DNA from: Pandoraea communis
GTDB lineage: Bacteria > Pseudomonadota > Gammaproteobacteria > Burkholderiales > Burkholderiaceae
Length of the DNA stretch: 64,000 bases
Direction of reading: 5' to 3'
Assembly: GCF_902459745.1 (NCBI RefSeq)
Contig: NZ_CABPSJ010000001.1
Span: forward strand, 62,001-126,000
In this document: one piece after another, positions 7,469 through 18,589 of the stretch
How positions within the stretch are numbered: the first letter of the stretch is position 1
How the letters are laid out: each line of letters begins with the position of its first letter
Translations under genes and position numbers: made by a program
The notes under the pieces: generated by a model
Database searches by the model: none
What the model was told of the DNA's origin: nothing
The model's input: the letters and a program-made list of their open reading frames with translations, nothing else

Positions 7469-7559
7469 TGGCGGAGAGAGGGGGATTCGAACCCCCGATA
7501 GGCTATTAACCTATACACGCTTTCCAGGCGTGCGACTTAAACCGCTCATCCATCTCTCC
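7469..7559 (-). tRNA. tRNA-Ser (anticodon GGA)
   Basis: On the minus strand the acceptor 5' arm GGAGAGA pairs with TCTCTCC near the 3' end, followed by the discriminator G and an encoded CCA. The anticodon loop context GCCTGGAAAGC gives GGA. A long class II variable arm (GTATAGGTTAATAGCCTAT) and the T-loop GGTTCGAATCC are visible. The length of 91 bases is normal for tRNA-Ser. tRNA-Ser 3' ends are frequent integration sites and an integrase lies nearby. Confidence 0.95.
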
Positions 7560-7644
7560 TGAAGGTCGCGCATTATAGCAGATCGTCGGCAACATCCCAT
7601 ACCCTTTCGTGCGGACCCCGCAAAATTTCTTCGCGATCTCCTCG

Positions 7645-9663
7645 TTACGGACGGCGCAAATGGTCCACCAGATGCCTGTCCCGCGCGCTCGGACGTCCGC
7701 CCAGCAAGCTGAACACAATCGCCACCGCAAACCCCACCGGCACCCCGAACGCCCCCGCCGAAATCGGATCCACTCCCCACCAGCGCGCCCCAGCAAATCC
7801 CGTCAACCGCGTAAAGAACGGATACGTCGTCGTGATGTAGTACACGCACACCAATAACCCGCTCACCATCCCCGCCGTCGCTCCCAATCGCGTCGTACGC
7901 TTCCAAAACACCCCCAGCACCAATGCCGGGAACAAACACGACGCCGCCAACGAAAATGCCGCACCCACCAGAAACAAGATATTCCCAAGCTTCAGCGACG
8001 TGACATATGACGCAAACATCGCCACGCACAGTAACAAGATCTTCGACGTCGTTACCCGCTTCTGGCTCGACGCATTCCTGTCCACCATGTGGAAATAGAC
8101 GTCGTGCGACAACGCATTCGCAATCGTCAGCAGCAACCCGTCCGCCGTCGACAACACCGCCGCCAACGCCCCCGCCGCCACTAACCCCGAAATGACATAC
8201 GGCAACCCCGCGATCTCCGGTCCGGCCAACACCAGCATGTCCGGCTGCATCCAGATCTCACCCCACTGCACCACCCCGTCGCGATATACGTCCGAGATGT
8301 CCAACTGCACCGGCGTCGCATGACGCCATTGCGTCACCCACCCCGGCAGATTCTCATATCGCGCACCCACCAGATGCAGCAGCATGTCGTACTTGAGCAT
8401 CACCGCCAATGCCGGCGCACTCACATACAACAACGCCACAAAGAACAACGTCCACCCCACCGAACTGCGCGCGCCCTGCACCGTCGCTGTTGTGCCATAG
8501 CGCGTCAAAATATGCGGCAAGCTCGCCGTGCCTATCATCAGGCACACCATCAGCAACAAGAAGTTCAAACGCTGCGAACTGCGTGTCGTGTCGTCTCGCG
8601 CCGGAAACGGCTCCGTCATCGCATGCGGCGGCTCGCTGCGCTCAACATACTGATTACGCATCTCCAGCCACTGGTTTTGCGCCTCACCCACGTCGCGCGG
8701 GAAAGCATCAAGCTTCGTTTCAAGCACCTTCACGTCACGCAACGGCCCATTTCGACGCTTGGTATCCAGCAACTGCCGCTCCAGTTCCGCACGCTCGCTA
8801 TAGAAGCTGTCCGGCAAGCCATCCAGACAACGCTGCATCTGCTCCGCCTGCTCGCGGTAATAATCCCGCACCTCGCGCTCCGGCACCGATTGCTGGATCT
8901 CTCGCTCCAACGCCTCAACCTTCGCCAACGCCTCGCCATAAGCGAACTGCGGAAACCAGCCATTGCCCGTCTGATGACCAATCATGGCCGTCGGCACCAG
9001 GAACGCGGTAATCATGATGATGTACTGCGCGACCTGCGTCCAAGTCACAGCGCGCATGCCGCCCAGGAACGAGCAAACCAGAATGCCCGCCAACCCGAAA
9101 AAGATGCCGATAGTGAACTCGACACCAATGAATCGCGACGCAATCAGGCCCACGCCCTGAATCTGCGCCACGAGATAAACGAACGAACACAGAATCGTCG
9201 AGAACACGCCCAGCGCCCGCACCAGATTGCTGTCGTATCGCGTGCCAAGAAAATCCGGCACCGTGTAACGCCCCATCTTGCGCAAATACGGCGCCAGCAG
9301 GAACGCCACCAGGCAATACCCCCCCGTCCATCCCATGACGTACGCAAGGCCGTCGTAACCCGACACGTACAGCGATCCCGCCAGCCCCATGAACGACGCC
9401 GCACTCATCCAGTCCGCCGCACACGCCATGCCATTGAACATCGGCGGCACACGTCGACCCGCAACGTAGTACTCCGTCGCGTCAGAGGTCCGGGAGATCA
9501 AGCCGATCACCGCGTAGACGGCAATCGTTACGAACAGAAAGGCATAGCCGATCCACACGCCCGGACCATTGACCCGCTCAAGCAAGCCAATCATCAGCAC
9601 GAACGCAAGAAAGCCCGCCGTGTAATACAGATAGTAGCGCAGCAGTCTGCGCGTGAAACTCAT
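7645..9663 (-). CDS. VC_2705-type sodium:solute symporter (acetate/short-chain acid uptake)
   Basis: 672 residues with about 13 membrane segments of the SSS family: FNGMACAADWMSAASFMGLAG near the N-terminus and GALAAVLSTADGLLLTIANAL in the second half. A charged helical insertion of about 120 residues lies at roughly 245-365, typical of the VC_2705 subgroup. The gene overlaps the DUF4212 gene by 4 bases and lies downstream of acs on the same strand. The natural reading is a two-part importer feeding acetate or a similar acid to acetyl-CoA synthetase. Substrate is inferred from context. Confidence 0.85.
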   Translation of the reverse strand: MSFTRRLLRYYLYYTAGFLAFVLMIGLLERVNGPGVWIGYAFLFVTIAVYAVIGLISRTSDATEYYVAGRRVPPMFNGMACAADWMSAASFMGLAGSLYVSGYDGLAYVMGWTGGYCLVAFLLAPYLRKMGRYTVPDFLGTRYDSNLVRALGVFSTILCSFVYLVAQIQGVGLIASRFIGVEFTIGIFFGLAGILVCSFLGGMRAVTWTQVAQYIIMITAFLVPTAMIGHQTGNGWFPQFAYGEALAKVEALEREIQQSVPEREVRDYYREQAEQMQRCLDGLPDSFYSERAELERQLLDTKRRNGPLRDVKVLETKLDAFPRDVGEAQNQWLEMRNQYVERSEPPHAMTEPFPARDDTTRSSQRLNFLLLMVCLMIGTASLPHILTRYGTTATVQGARSSVGWTLFFVALLYVSAPALAVMLKYDMLLHLVGARYENLPGWVTQWRHATPVQLDISDVYRDGVVQWGEIWMQPDMLVLAGPEIAGLPYVISGLVAAGALAAVLSTADGLLLTIANALSHDVYFHMVDRNASSQKRVTTSKILLLCVAMFASYVTSLKLGNILFLVGAAFSLAASCLFPALVLGVFWKRTTRLGATAGMVSGLLVCVYYITTTYPFFTRLTGFAGARWWGVDPISAGAFGVPVGFAVAIVFSLLGGRPSARDRHLVDHLRRP

Positions 9664-10148
9664 CGGTGAGTCGGCGCCGAAACGGCGCGAGAGGAAGCAC
9701 TTCTCGATGTTGCGGGTGCCGCCGACTGGCCCAGCCCGGCACCGTCAGGCCCCAGACTGTCGCGATGGGCATCGCGCAATGCGTGCAACTCACGGTGGTA
9801 GCGGGCGTCATTGCGACGCTGCCGCCACGCATAAACGACGATCAGTCCGATGTCGATCAGGATCGAACCCTGCGCGCCCATGTAGAACGGCAGCGGCCAC
9901 CCGGCCACCCGCAGCGACGCCCACTCGCGCGCCCAGAACTGCGGCACGAACGTCGTCACGAAGCCGATCACCATGAGGACCGCCACCAGCCGCAACGTGC
10001 GCCACCAGTGACGCGACGCAATGCCAGCCGCGGCCCCATGCCAATCGACATCGGGCCGCGGACCGCCGGAAGCAGCGCCCGGCAGCGACCCGCCGACGCG
10101 CATCGTGTCAGCCGTGCCGGCCGCGCCGGTCGGCGAGCGATTTGCCAT
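9660..10148 (-). CDS. DUF4212 small subunit of the symporter
   Basis: 162 residues. The DUF4212 core spans about 45-125: HWWRTLRLVAVLMVIGFVTT is the first membrane helix, FVPQFWAREWASLRVAGWPL follows, then FYMGAQGSILIDIGLIVVYA as second helix. The proline/alanine-rich N-terminus (about 40 residues) is unusual, so the true start may be internal. DUF4212 proteins are encoded directly upstream of VC_2705-type symporters and overlap them, exactly as here. A subunit role is known only by association. Confidence 0.82.
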   Translation of the reverse strand: MANRSPTGAAGTADTMRVGGSLPGAASGGPRPDVDWHGAAAGIASRHWWRTLRLVAVLMVIGFVTTFVPQFWAREWASLRVAGWPLPFYMGAQGSILIDIGLIVVYAWRQRRNDARYHRELHALRDAHRDSLGPDGAGLGQSAAPATSRSASSRAVSAPTHR

Positions 10149-10169
10149 AGCAGGCCGGGTACCGCGCGC

Positions 10170-12152
<1,983 letters not shown>

Positions 12153-12388
12153 GAGTTGTCCCCTCTTATGGATATGCAAAAACGATTGCAATCAAGCCTA
12201 AACAAATCGCTAACGTCACATTAAGACGAGCGACTTACTAACGCCTTACACTGCTGCATCCGAGTTCCGCGCCCCCCGTGCGGGACTCACGCGAACGCAT
12301 TACCGCATGGCAACAGACTGTGGCGTATTCGCTACAATCCTACCCGTATCAACCCCGTCTCGCCACCCCGGACTCGCCCGGAGCCCCC

Positions 12389-13378
12389 GTGAATTCGACA
12401 TCTCCGCCTCAACCGTCCGCCGACATTCCCTCAGCGCCCTCGGCCACCGAGCGTGTCTTTGCCCGTTTTCCGAGCTTCGCGCTCGCCCTCGCGATGACCT
12501 TCGTGGGTATCAACGTCGGCATCGGCAAAACAATGGTCGCCGTCATGCCCGTGGCCGCCTTCGCCCTGTGGCGCTTCGTGATCGCCGTCATCGCCCTCGC
12601 CCCCCGCTACCGGCCAGCCGCCATGCGACGCGTGACGCGCGGCCAATGGGGACACCTCTTCGTGCAAACGTTCTTCGGCACGTTCCTCTTCACCCTGCTC
12701 ATGCTCTCGGGCGTGCGGATGACGACGGCCACCGCCGCCGGCGTCATCACCGCCACGTTGCCCGCCTGCGTGGCGCTACTGTCGTGGGCGGTGCTGCGCG
12801 AACACCCGTCGCGGCGCACGTTGGTGAGCGTTGCGCTCGCGATTGCCGGTGTGGCGCTGCTGAACCTCTCTCGCGACGACGCGCACAGCGCCGGCGCCTC
12901 CGAGGCAGGCAACGCATGGCTCGGCAACGCCCTCGTGCTGGGCGCCGTCGTTTGCGAAGCCATTTACGTGATCGTCTCGAAGCGGCTCGCCGCAGAATTG
13001 TCCGCCATCGATATCTGCGCCTATACGCATCTGATAGGCGGCGTGCTGATGCTGCCGCTCGGCGTGGTCGGGCTGATGGCTGTGGATTACGCGTCGCTCA
13101 CCCCCGGCCATTGGGCTCTCATCGTCTGGTACGGCCTCGCCGCCAGCGTGTTCTCGTTCTTCCTGTGGATGCGCGGCATTCGACACGTCAGTGCACAACT
13201 GGCAGGGGTCTTCACCGCCATGGTGCCCGTGGCCGCCACGGCGTACGGCGTGATCTTTCTGAGCGAGCGGCTGACGGTGGCGCAGGGCGCTGCACTGGCC
13301 CTGACGGTGGCCGGGATCGTGCTCGCCGCGTTGCCGTCCGCCGGGACGCGCAAAACGCTATTGCCGGCCCGGGACTGA
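12389..13378 (+). CDS. EamA-family (DMT) transporter
   Basis: About 330 residues with ten predicted membrane helices in two EamA repeats. The first begins at FALALAMTFVGINVGIGKTM and the second at LGNALVLGAVVCEAIYVIVS. DMT exporters move amino acids, purines or other metabolites outward; the substrate cannot be read from sequence. I prefer the GTG at 12389, preceded by CGGAG, because the 37 codons upstream of it look non-coding; an ATG at 12278 is in frame. The gene is divergent from acs. Confidence 0.8.
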   Translation: MNSTSPPQPSADIPSAPSATERVFARFPSFALALAMTFVGINVGIGKTMVAVMPVAAFALWRFVIAVIALAPRYRPAAMRRVTRGQWGHLFVQTFFGTFLFTLLMLSGVRMTTATAAGVITATLPACVALLSWAVLREHPSRRTLVSVALAIAGVALLNLSRDDAHSAGASEAGNAWLGNALVLGAVVCEAIYVIVSKRLAAELSAIDICAYTHLIGGVLMLPLGVVGLMAVDYASLTPGHWALIVWYGLAASVFSFFLWMRGIRHVSAQLAGVFTAMVPVAATAYGVIFLSERLTVAQGAALALTVAGIVLAALPSAGTRKTLLPARD

Positions 13379-13407
13379 ATCGGACACGGCGTCCCCGGCA
13401 AGACGTT

Positions 13408-13415
13408 GTAAAATG
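13408..13415 (+). promoter_or_regulatory. -10-like GTAAAATG upstream of the UPF0114/fumarase genes
   Basis: The same octamer occurs upstream of queA (30437) and yajC (32886). I see no convincing -35 element, so this is a weak promoter call. Confidence 0.3.
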
Positions 13416-13563
13416 CCCGCCATGCCGATTTTTGCGACGCGCCATCCGTGACGTTTCAGCGGTAAGCGCGTTGCCCGGTGGTTTCGCATTTGCTTTGCGT
13501 ATTTGATAACTACAGCCTGCGGCCGTCATCGCAGGCTTATGCCTCCACTCCGTCAAAATAGCC

Positions 13564-13824
13564 ATGTCGACTCCCGGCCGCCCGTCCGACGCGCCGATGC
13601 GCCCCTTGCCCCGCGTCATTTTCTTCAGCCGCTGGCGCCAACTGCCGCTGTACCTGGGCCTGATCGACGTGGTGATGATCTCGAACCTGCTCGTCATGGT
13701 GATCATTCACCGTGCCTTCCTGCTTTCCGCCGTCGTCGTGGCGTTCGTCAACAAGATGACGAACGACAGCCACGCCCCGGTGTACGCGACCCCGCAAGTC
13801 CTCACCCATACCAGTCCCCACTAA
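13564..13824 (+). pseudogene. UPF0114 family gene with two internal in-frame deletions
   Basis: 86 residues, about half the family's usual 160-180. Three UPF0114 blocks are fused directly: the N-terminal RWRQLPLYLGLI, the central DVVMISNLLVMVI, and the C-terminal IHRAFLLSAVVVAFVNKMTND. In full-length homologues, as I recall them, about 50 residues lie between the first two blocks and about 70 between the last two. The junctions coincide with residues that recur at both ends of the missing pieces (LGLI and VI/II), as expected from recombination between short repeats. Either a decayed gene, a retained mini-membrane protein, or an assembly artefact. It lies 15 bases before fumarase. Confidence 0.65.
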
Positions 13825-13839
13825 GTCGAGAGCCGTTTC

Positions 13840-15363
13840 ATGTCTACCGTCATTAAAGAAGACGACGTCATTCAGAGCGTCGCCGGTGCCCTGCAGTACA
13901 TCAGCTACTACCATCCGGAAGATTACATCCAGGCGCTGGGCCGCGCCTTTGATGCTGAACAAAGCCCCGCCGCGAAGGACGCCATCGCGCAAATCCTGAC
14001 CAACAGCCGCATGTGTGCCGAAGGCCGCCGCCCGCTGTGCCAGGACACCGGCATCGTGACGGTGTTCGTGAAGGTCGGCATGAACGTGCGCTGGGATGCC
14101 AAGCGCAGCCTCACCGACATGATCAACGAAGGCGTGCGTCAGGCTTACCTGCACCCGGACAACGTGCTGCGCGCCTCGATCGTGGCGCCGCCCGAAGCCG
14201 GCCGCAAGAACACGAAGGACAACACGCCCGCCGTCATCCATTACGAAATCGTGGAAGGCGACAAGGTCGACATTACGGTCGCGGCCAAGGGCGGCGGCTC
14301 GGAGAACAAGTCGAAGTTCGTGATGCTCAATCCGTCCGACTCGATCGTCGACTGGGTCGTGAAGACCGTGCCGACGATGGGCGCCGGCTGGTGCCCGCCG
14401 GGCATGCTCGGCATCGGTATCGGCGGCACGGCGGAAAAAGCCATGGTGCTCGCCAAGGAATCGCTCATGGACCCGATCGATATCCATGACGTAATCAAGC
14501 GCGGCCCGCAGAACTGGAACGAAGAACTGCGTATCGAGCTGTTCGAGAAGGTCAACGCCCTCGGTATCGGCGCACAAGGCCTGGGCGGTCTGGCCACCGT
14601 GCTTGACGTGAAGATCCTCGACTATCCGACGCACGCCGCGTCCAAGCCGGTCGCCATGATCCCGAACTGTGCGGCCACGCGCCACGCACACTTCACGCTG
14701 GACGGCTCGGGCCCGTCGTTCCTTGCCGCACCGTCGCTCGACGCCTGGCCGAACGTTCACTGGGCACCGAACACCGAGACGAGCAAGCGCGTCGATCTGG
14801 ACACGCTCACGCCGGAAGAAGTCGCAAGCTGGAAGCCGGGCCAGACCCTGCTGCTCTCGGGCAAGATGCTCACGGGCCGCGACGCCGCCCACAAGCGCAT
14901 CGCCGACATGATCGCCCGCGGCGAACCGCTGCCGGTCGACTTCAAGGGCCGCGCCATTTACTACGTCGGCCCGGTCGATCCGGTGCGCGACGAAGTCGTC
15001 GGCCCGGCAGGTCCGACCACGTCCACGCGTATGGACAAGTTCACCGACATGATGCTGTCGAAGACGGGGCTCACCGTCATGATCGGCAAGTCGGAACGTG
15101 GCCCGGCCGCCATCGAAGCCATCAAGAAGCACAAGGCTGCGTACCTGATGGCGGTCGGCGGTGCCGCTTACCTCGTCTCCAAGGCGATTCGTGCCGCGCG
15201 CGTGCTGGCCTTCGAAGACCTCGGTATGGAAGCGATCTACGAGTTCGACGTCAAGGACATGCCGGTGACCGTGGCCGTCGATTCGACCGGCGTGTCGGTG
15301 CACCAGACGGGCCCGAAGGAATGGCAAGCCAAGATCGGCAAGATTCCGGTCGCGGCCGAGTAA
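13840..15363 (+). CDS. class I fumarate hydratase (4Fe-4S)
   Basis: 507 residues, full length for the class I (FumA/FumB) family that interconverts fumarate and malate in the TCA cycle. The N-terminal alpha domain contains [15 protein letters not shown], whose cysteine is a cluster ligand, and [16 protein letters not shown] with a second cysteine. [18 protein letters not shown] carries the third. The C-terminal beta domain starts near [17 protein letters not shown]. These clusters are oxygen-sensitive. A strong terminator follows at 15433. Whether it is the main fumarase cannot be told here. Confidence 0.95.
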   Translation: MSTVIKEDDVIQSVAGALQYISYYHPEDYIQALGRAFDAEQSPAAKDAIAQILTNSRMCAEGRRPLCQDTGIVTVFVKVGMNVRWDAKRSLTDMINEGVRQAYLHPDNVLRASIVAPPEAGRKNTKDNTPAVIHYEIVEGDKVDITVAAKGGGSENKSKFVMLNPSDSIVDWVVKTVPTMGAGWCPPGMLGIGIGGTAEKAMVLAKESLMDPIDIHDVIKRGPQNWNEELRIELFEKVNALGIGAQGLGGLATVLDVKILDYPTHAASKPVAMIPNCAATRHAHFTLDGSGPSFLAAPSLDAWPNVHWAPNTETSKRVDLDTLTPEEVASWKPGQTLLLSGKMLTGRDAAHKRIADMIARGEPLPVDFKGRAIYYVGPVDPVRDEVVGPAGPTTSTRMDKFTDMMLSKTGLTVMIGKSERGPAAIEAIKKHKAAYLMAVGGAAYLVSKAIRAARVLAFEDLGMEAIYEFDVKDMPVTVAVDSTGVSVHQTGPKEWQAKIGKIPVAAE

Positions 15364-15432
15364 TTCAGGCCAGCAGAACAGCAACACAGGCTGCACGAGA
15401 CCCGCAAAGGGCCTCGTCGGCCCGCAGGACCC

Positions 15433-15457
15433 AGCCCGGCATCGACCGGGCTTTTTT
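15433..15457 (+). terminator. rho-independent terminator after fumarase
   Basis: AGCCCGG / CCGGGCT stem with a 6-base loop and a T6 run. Confidence 0.9.
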
Positions 15458-15625
15458 GTGCACCGGCGCCGCCTTGCGCCACGTCGATGTCGCGTCGATG
15501 GGCGCGAATGGATCGTATTTCCATTCGCACCTCGGTTCACGAAAAGCCTTGCGAAGCTTGGCTTCCCGGCCTTTTCAGGCTACGCTTCAACCGCTCGCAA
15601 ATTGCATGAAAAACAGGGATCCGAA

Positions 15626-16105
15626 ATGAAAGGCGACAAGAAAGTCCTCGAACTCCTCAACGCACAGCTCACGAACGAACTGACGGCGATCAACCAGTAC
15701 TTTCTGCACGCCCGGATGTACAACCACTGGGGTCTCAACAAACTCGGCAAGCACGAATATGACGAGTCCATCGGCGAAATGAAGCACGCCGACAAGCTGA
15801 TCGAACGCATCTTCATGCTCGACGGCCTGCCCAACCTGCAAGACCTGCACAAGCTGCTCATCGGCGAGGACACGCTGGAAATCCTGAAGTGCGATCTGAA
15901 GCTCGAATGCCTCTCGCAGAAGACCTGCAAGGAAGGTGTCGCGCATTGCGAAAGCGTGAAGGACTTCGTCTCGCGTGAAATCTTCAACGAGATCCTGCAC
16001 GACACCGAAGAACACATCGACTGGCTCGAAACGCAGATCGAACTGGTCGGCAAGGTCGGTCTTCAGAACTACCAGCAGTCGGGCATGGCGTCGTTCGAAG
16101 AATAA
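15626..16105 (+). CDS. bfr: bacterioferritin
   Basis: 159 residues, the normal length of the 24-subunit, haem-containing iron store. All ferroxidase ligands are at family positions: E18 ([13 protein letters not shown]), E51 and H54 around the haem ligand M52 ([13 protein letters not shown]), and the E-x-x-H pair in [11 protein letters not shown] near the C-terminus. I chose the ATG at 15626; a frame upstream is open but has no ribosome-binding site. Bfd, which releases iron from bacterioferritin, is encoded about 1.1 kb downstream, with murI between. Confidence 0.97.
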   Translation: MKGDKKVLELLNAQLTNELTAINQYFLHARMYNHWGLNKLGKHEYDESIGEMKHADKLIERIFMLDGLPNLQDLHKLLIGEDTLEILKCDLKLECLSQKTCKEGVAHCESVKDFVSREIFNEILHDTEEHIDWLETQIELVGKVGLQNYQQSGMASFEE

Positions 16106-16184
16106 GCCCGTCACTCCCCACAAGACACATAACAGGCGCATCGCCGGGTCAGTATCGGCCGGCAAGGTTTGCGCTAGAATTTCG

Positions 16185-16209
16185 GGGCCGGCATTTGCCG
16201 GCCCTTTTT
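16185..16209 (+). terminator. terminator between bfr and murI
   Basis: A perfect 8-bp stem GGGCCGGC / GCCGGCCC with loop ATTT and a T5 run, ending 9 bases before the murI start. Confidence 0.85.
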
Positions 16210-16217
16210 CATTTGCC

Positions 16218-17087
16218 ATGCCCTCCAACGCGCCGATTGGCGTCTTCGATTCCGGCCTCGGTGGCCTGTCGGTCCTTCAGGCCGTACGCGCCCTGCTCCC
16301 CCATGAGTCGCTGCTCTACGTGGCCGACTCGCGCTTCGCCCCCTACGGCGAACGCCCCGATTCGTTCATCGAACAACGCAGCCTCGCGATCGGCCGGTGG
16401 CTGCGAGAGCGCGGCGCCAAGGCGCTCGTCGTTGCCTGCAACACGGCAACGGCGCATGGGGTGGCAGCGCTGCGCGCCGACGCGTCGTGGCCGGTCGTCG
16501 GCGTCGAACCCGGCATCAAGCCTGCCGCAGCGGCATCGCGCAGTGGTGTCATCGGTGTGCTCGCCACAGCCGCTACGCTGCGTAGCGCCCGGTTCGCGGA
16601 TCTGCTCGCGCGTCACACTGCGCAGGGGCAACGCTTCCTTTGCCAGCCGGGCCACGGGCTTGTCGAGCGCATCGAAGCCGGCGACGTCGACTCCCCAACG
16701 GTCATGGCGCTTCTCGACCGCTTCATCGAGCCGATGGTGGCGCAAGGCGCCGACACGCTCGTACTCGGCTGCACCCACTACCCGTTCCTGATCCCCGCCA
16801 TCCAGCGACGCTTCGGCACGGCCCTCACCCTCGTCGACACAGGCGCCGCCATTGCCCGCCAGCTTCAGCGACGTCTTGAAACCAATGGGCTGAACGCTTC
16901 CCAACCGTCAGACGGACACGGCAGTCTGCAACTGATGACGACCGCCAACGCGGAAGCGCTGCAAACCATGGCAGATCGGCTGCTGCCCAACGCCCCCCGC
17001 GTACAAACGGTTGACATTGCCGGGATCGCGCCGCACGGCCCGGCCTGTCTGGATCGGCCGCCGAACCTTCCCATCATTCCCGCTTAA
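16218..17087 (+). CDS. murI: glutamate racemase
   Basis: 289 residues. It makes D-glutamate for peptidoglycan in the cytoplasm. The family start IGVFDSGLGGLSVL is present, and the two catalytic cysteines sit in VVACNTATAHG and LVLGCTHYPFLIP. The start at 16218 fits the family N-terminus and lies right behind the bfr terminator. The C-terminal 40 residues (after TTANAEALQTMADRLL) are longer and less conserved than in many homologues. Its position between bfr and bfd is seen in related genomes and implies no functional link. Confidence 0.95.
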   Translation: MPSNAPIGVFDSGLGGLSVLQAVRALLPHESLLYVADSRFAPYGERPDSFIEQRSLAIGRWLRERGAKALVVACNTATAHGVAALRADASWPVVGVEPGIKPAAAASRSGVIGVLATAATLRSARFADLLARHTAQGQRFLCQPGHGLVERIEAGDVDSPTVMALLDRFIEPMVAQGADTLVLGCTHYPFLIPAIQRRFGTALTLVDTGAAIARQLQRRLETNGLNASQPSDGHGSLQLMTTANAEALQTMADRLLPNAPRVQTVDIAGIAPHGPACLDRPPNLPIIPA

Positions 17088-17155
17088 AACCGCCGACGTA
17101 TATCCCTGCGCGGACTATGGGATAGGTCGATGGGGCTTGCAAAACACTAGGTCTT

Positions 17156-17175
17156 GAATAATAATTATTCTCATT
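17156..17175 (+). promoter_or_regulatory. Fur box upstream of bfd
   Basis: AATAATAATTATTCTCATT closely resembles the 19-bp Fur consensus of three NAT(A/T)AT-like hexamers and ends 26 bases before the bfd start. This fits iron-starvation induction of bfd, so that iron is released from bacterioferritin. Confidence 0.75.
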
Positions 17176-17200
17176 AGTGTTACATTTTGACGTTTTCACC

Positions 17201-17461
17201 ATGATCGTCTGTGTCTGCAAATCCGTTTCCGAGCGCCAGATCAAGGCTTGTCTCGACGCTGGCGCCTCCACGATGGAAGATCTCCAGATCGACCTCGGCG
17301 TTGCGCTATGCTGCGGCAAGTGCGGGCCGTACGTTCAGGAGATGGTGTCGGGTGCCACGCCGTGCTGCGGCCGCTCGTGCGGGGGCTGCTGTCAATCCGC
17401 GCAGGTTGAAACCTCGACCGAAGCCGTGGTCGTGACACGAGAATTCGCACTGGCGGCATAA
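17201..17461 (+). CDS. bfd: bacterioferritin-associated ferredoxin
   Basis: 86 residues. The N-terminal [2Fe-2S] module has C-x-C in MIVCVCKSVSERQI and C-x-x-C in ALCCGKCGPYVQ. Bfd passes electrons to bacterioferritin to mobilise stored iron. The C-terminal 30 residues add more cysteines (TPCCGRSCGGCCQ), more than the usual Bfd; these could bind a further metal. A Fur box lies directly upstream. A following terminator at 17725 separates it from tonB. Confidence 0.92.
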   Translation: MIVCVCKSVSERQIKACLDAGASTMEDLQIDLGVALCCGKCGPYVQEMVSGATPCCGRSCGGCCQSAQVETSTEAVVVTREFALAA

Positions 17462-17624
17462 TCGCTGCCAGCACGTTCGGTGAAGGCGAAACTTCGCCCA
17501 TATCATCCATGTCGATATCACCGTCATGACCGGAGTGCGTCCGGATCACGACGGCTACGGAGCCAGCCAGGCGTCTCGCAGACGTCATGCGCCAGCCAGC
17601 GATTCGTCACCCTGGAGGTGTCCG

Positions 17625-17687
17625 ATGGAACTCCTGATTGGCTTTGTCTCGACGCTATGCTTGTCTTTTTTTCTGTTTAGAAGGTGA
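17625..17687 (+). CDS. candidate 20-residue membrane peptide
   Basis: A 21-codon frame behind an excellent GGAGGTG (7-base spacing) encodes MELLIGFVSTLCLSFFLFRR: one hydrophobic helix ending in two arginines. It lies between bfd and the terminator preceding tonB. I know no named family for it. Ribosome-binding-site strength, helix-like composition and basic end favour a real small membrane protein; it could also be a leader peptide affecting read-through into tonB. Confidence 0.4.
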   Translation: MELLIGFVSTLCLSFFLFRR

Positions 17688-17724
17688 GTGCAAGCCCGGT
17701 GCTTTTACTCACTGCGTTCGCCGA

Positions 17725-17746
17725 CCGCGCCCCTTGGCGCGGTTTT
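17725..17746 (+). terminator. terminator or attenuator upstream of tonB
   Basis: CCGCGCC / GGCGCGG stem with a CCTT loop and TTTTCCTTT. It lies 100 bases before tonB. Confidence 0.75.
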
Positions 17747-17845
17747 CCTTTGATCGTACGTCCGGCCCTCCCGAACTCCGAGGCTTCGCACACCGCGCTT
17801 GCCTCATCGTTCACCGCCGCAATTTAGCGTACCCTAGCCGTTATC

Positions 17846-18550
17846 ATGTCGACCGCCGTGCCCCCATCTGGCCTTGCGCTCACGCAGATCCGAGATCCGC
17901 TGACGTCGCCGCACGCCATCGCGATCGCGGCTGCGATCGTCGTCCTTCACATTGCCACCTTGGTCGGTCTGTCGCACCTGCGCAGCGACCCCGAGAAGGC
18001 AACGATCGAACCGACGACATTTACCGCCACGATTATTCCGCTCACGCCCGCGCCAACGCCACCGCAACCCGCGCCGCCCAAACCACAGCCGGAACCGCCG
18101 AAACCGAAGGTCGCACAGCCGCTGCCCAAGCCGCGCGAGCAACCGAAGAACGCCATCACCCAGAAGGCCGAACCGGTCGCACCGCCGCAGCAGCAAGTCG
18201 AACCGGTACAAAACGCCGCGCCGACGCCCCCCGCCCCGCCCGCACCGGCCCCGGCACCCGCGCCGTCGGGTCCGATCGAAGGGCTCGCCGTCAAATGCGA
18301 AGAACCGCGTACGGTCTATCCTACGCAGTCACGTCGCGTTGGCGAGGAAGGCACCGTCACATTGCGTCTTGTGATCGACACCCGCGGTGTGGTCTCGAGC
18401 GCCAATGTCGTCAAATCGAGCGGCTTCCCCCGTCTCGATCAGGCCGCCCGCACCGCTGCACTGGCGATGCGCTGCGCGCCCCCGATACAAAACGGCCGAG
18501 CGGTGGAAGCCGCGGCGACCAAACCATTTAATTTCAATCTGAACGATTAA
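17846..18550 (+). CDS. tonB: energy transducer TonB
   Basis: 234 residues. One N-terminal membrane helix (AIAAAIVVLHIATLVGLSHL, about 31-50) is followed by a long proline/lysine/glutamate-rich spacer crossing the periplasm (about 70-150), then a TonB C-terminal domain. That domain contains YPTQSRRVGEEGTVTLRLVI and RTAALAMRCAPPIQNG. TonB couples the inner-membrane proton gradient, harvested by ExbB-ExbD, to outer-membrane iron/haem receptors. exbB and exbD follow on the same strand within 40 and 28 bases, so the three form one operon. Confidence 0.95.
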   Translation: MSTAVPPSGLALTQIRDPLTSPHAIAIAAAIVVLHIATLVGLSHLRSDPEKATIEPTTFTATIIPLTPAPTPPQPAPPKPQPEPPKPKVAQPLPKPREQPKNAITQKAEPVAPPQQQVEPVQNAAPTPPAPPAPAPAPAPSGPIEGLAVKCEEPRTVYPTQSRRVGEEGTVTLRLVIDTRGVVSSANVVKSSGFPRLDQAARTAALAMRCAPPIQNGRAVEAAATKPFNFNLND

Positions 18551-18589
18551 CGTCACGATTTACGAACTGGATCTCCCGAGGAACGCAAA

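Noticed and set aside
13537-15540. 667-codon minus-strand frame opposite fumarase
   Set aside because: Shadow of fumarase; composition typical of antisense high-GC frames.
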